Positions 54,634 to 54,721 of a stretch of 54,721 bases of DNA are shown one piece after another. The position numbers and the translations under genes were made by a program. The notes below the pieces were generated by a model. That model was not told where the DNA came from, searched no databases, and saw only the letters and a program-made list of their open reading frames with translations. Position 1 is the stretch's first letter, and each line of letters begins with the position of its first letter. The stretch is from Serendipita indica DSM 11827 (lineage: Eukaryota; Basidiomycota; Agaricomycetes; Sebacinales; Serendipitaceae). The stretch covers positions 1 through 54,721 of the forward strand of contig CAJVGD010000033.1 of the NCBI GenBank assembly GCA_910890315.1. Reading direction: 5' to 3'.

Positions 54634-54721
54634 GGTTCACTTTTGTTTGCTCGTCGTGGTCGAAGATGTACCGGTCGAGAACCAAGTCTGTAATGATCGG
54701 CGCCTAGAATCACGTCCGTTT

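Overview
The window is nuclear DNA of a filamentous basidiomycete, most likely an Agaricomycete close to Rhizoctonia (Cantharellales). The main reasons are dense genes on both strands split by GT-AG introns of about 40-75 bp, a carbohydrate esterase with a fungal CBM1 tail, DUF7330 and DUF6533 proteins, F-box genes, and NACHT proteins with very regular WD40 arrays of the HET-E/Nwd2 kind that are abundant in that genus. The organism call is inference; I could not search a database.

Left third (1-16 kb): the 5' part of a mucin-like single-pass membrane protein (minus, runs off the left edge), a possible tiny membrane protein, a protein with a J-domain-like HPD motif (minus), a seven-helix membrane protein (plus), an FHA protein of the SNIP1/Pml1 type (plus), an INO80 subunit B/Ies2 homologue (plus), a DUF7330 protein (minus), a large protein with an N-terminal ubiquitin-conjugating (E2) fold (minus) and a secreted CE1 esterase with CBM1 (minus).

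Middle (17.6-32 kb): three tandem DUF6533 seven-helix genes (plus), the third with a shortened and decayed tail; then three housekeeping genes: PEX14 (plus), a GRIP-domain golgin (minus) and the glycine cleavage H protein (plus).

Right part (32-52.6 kb): two NACHT-WD40 genes in opposite orientation (32504-38175 plus, 45356-50177 minus) bracket NDUFB11-like complex I subunit (minus), RIO2 (plus), two F-box/LRR-like genes (plus) and a secreted CAP protein (minus). Beyond the second NACHT gene lie a further F-box gene and a deleted F-box pseudogene copy. The right edge carries a complete DUF4140/DUF4139 gene (minus).

The most interesting object is the NACHT-WD40 pair. The two genes share the same exon plan, but differ by whole units at two places: 4 versus 5 heptads in a stalk before the NACHT, and 21 versus 14 WD40 repeats, which is three versus two complete seven-bladed propellers. 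Both then end in the same conserved module of roughly 90-100 residues after the propellers. A second pattern is technical but matters to any reader of the annotation: several otherwise conserved genes show a one-base break of the reading frame, four of them at short A runs, which points to base-calling errors more than to real decay.

I saw no rRNA, tRNA, CRISPR array, LTR element, virus-like element or DNA transposon that I could support. Exon coordinates below were set by hand from GT/AG sites and phase, and not by transcripts.
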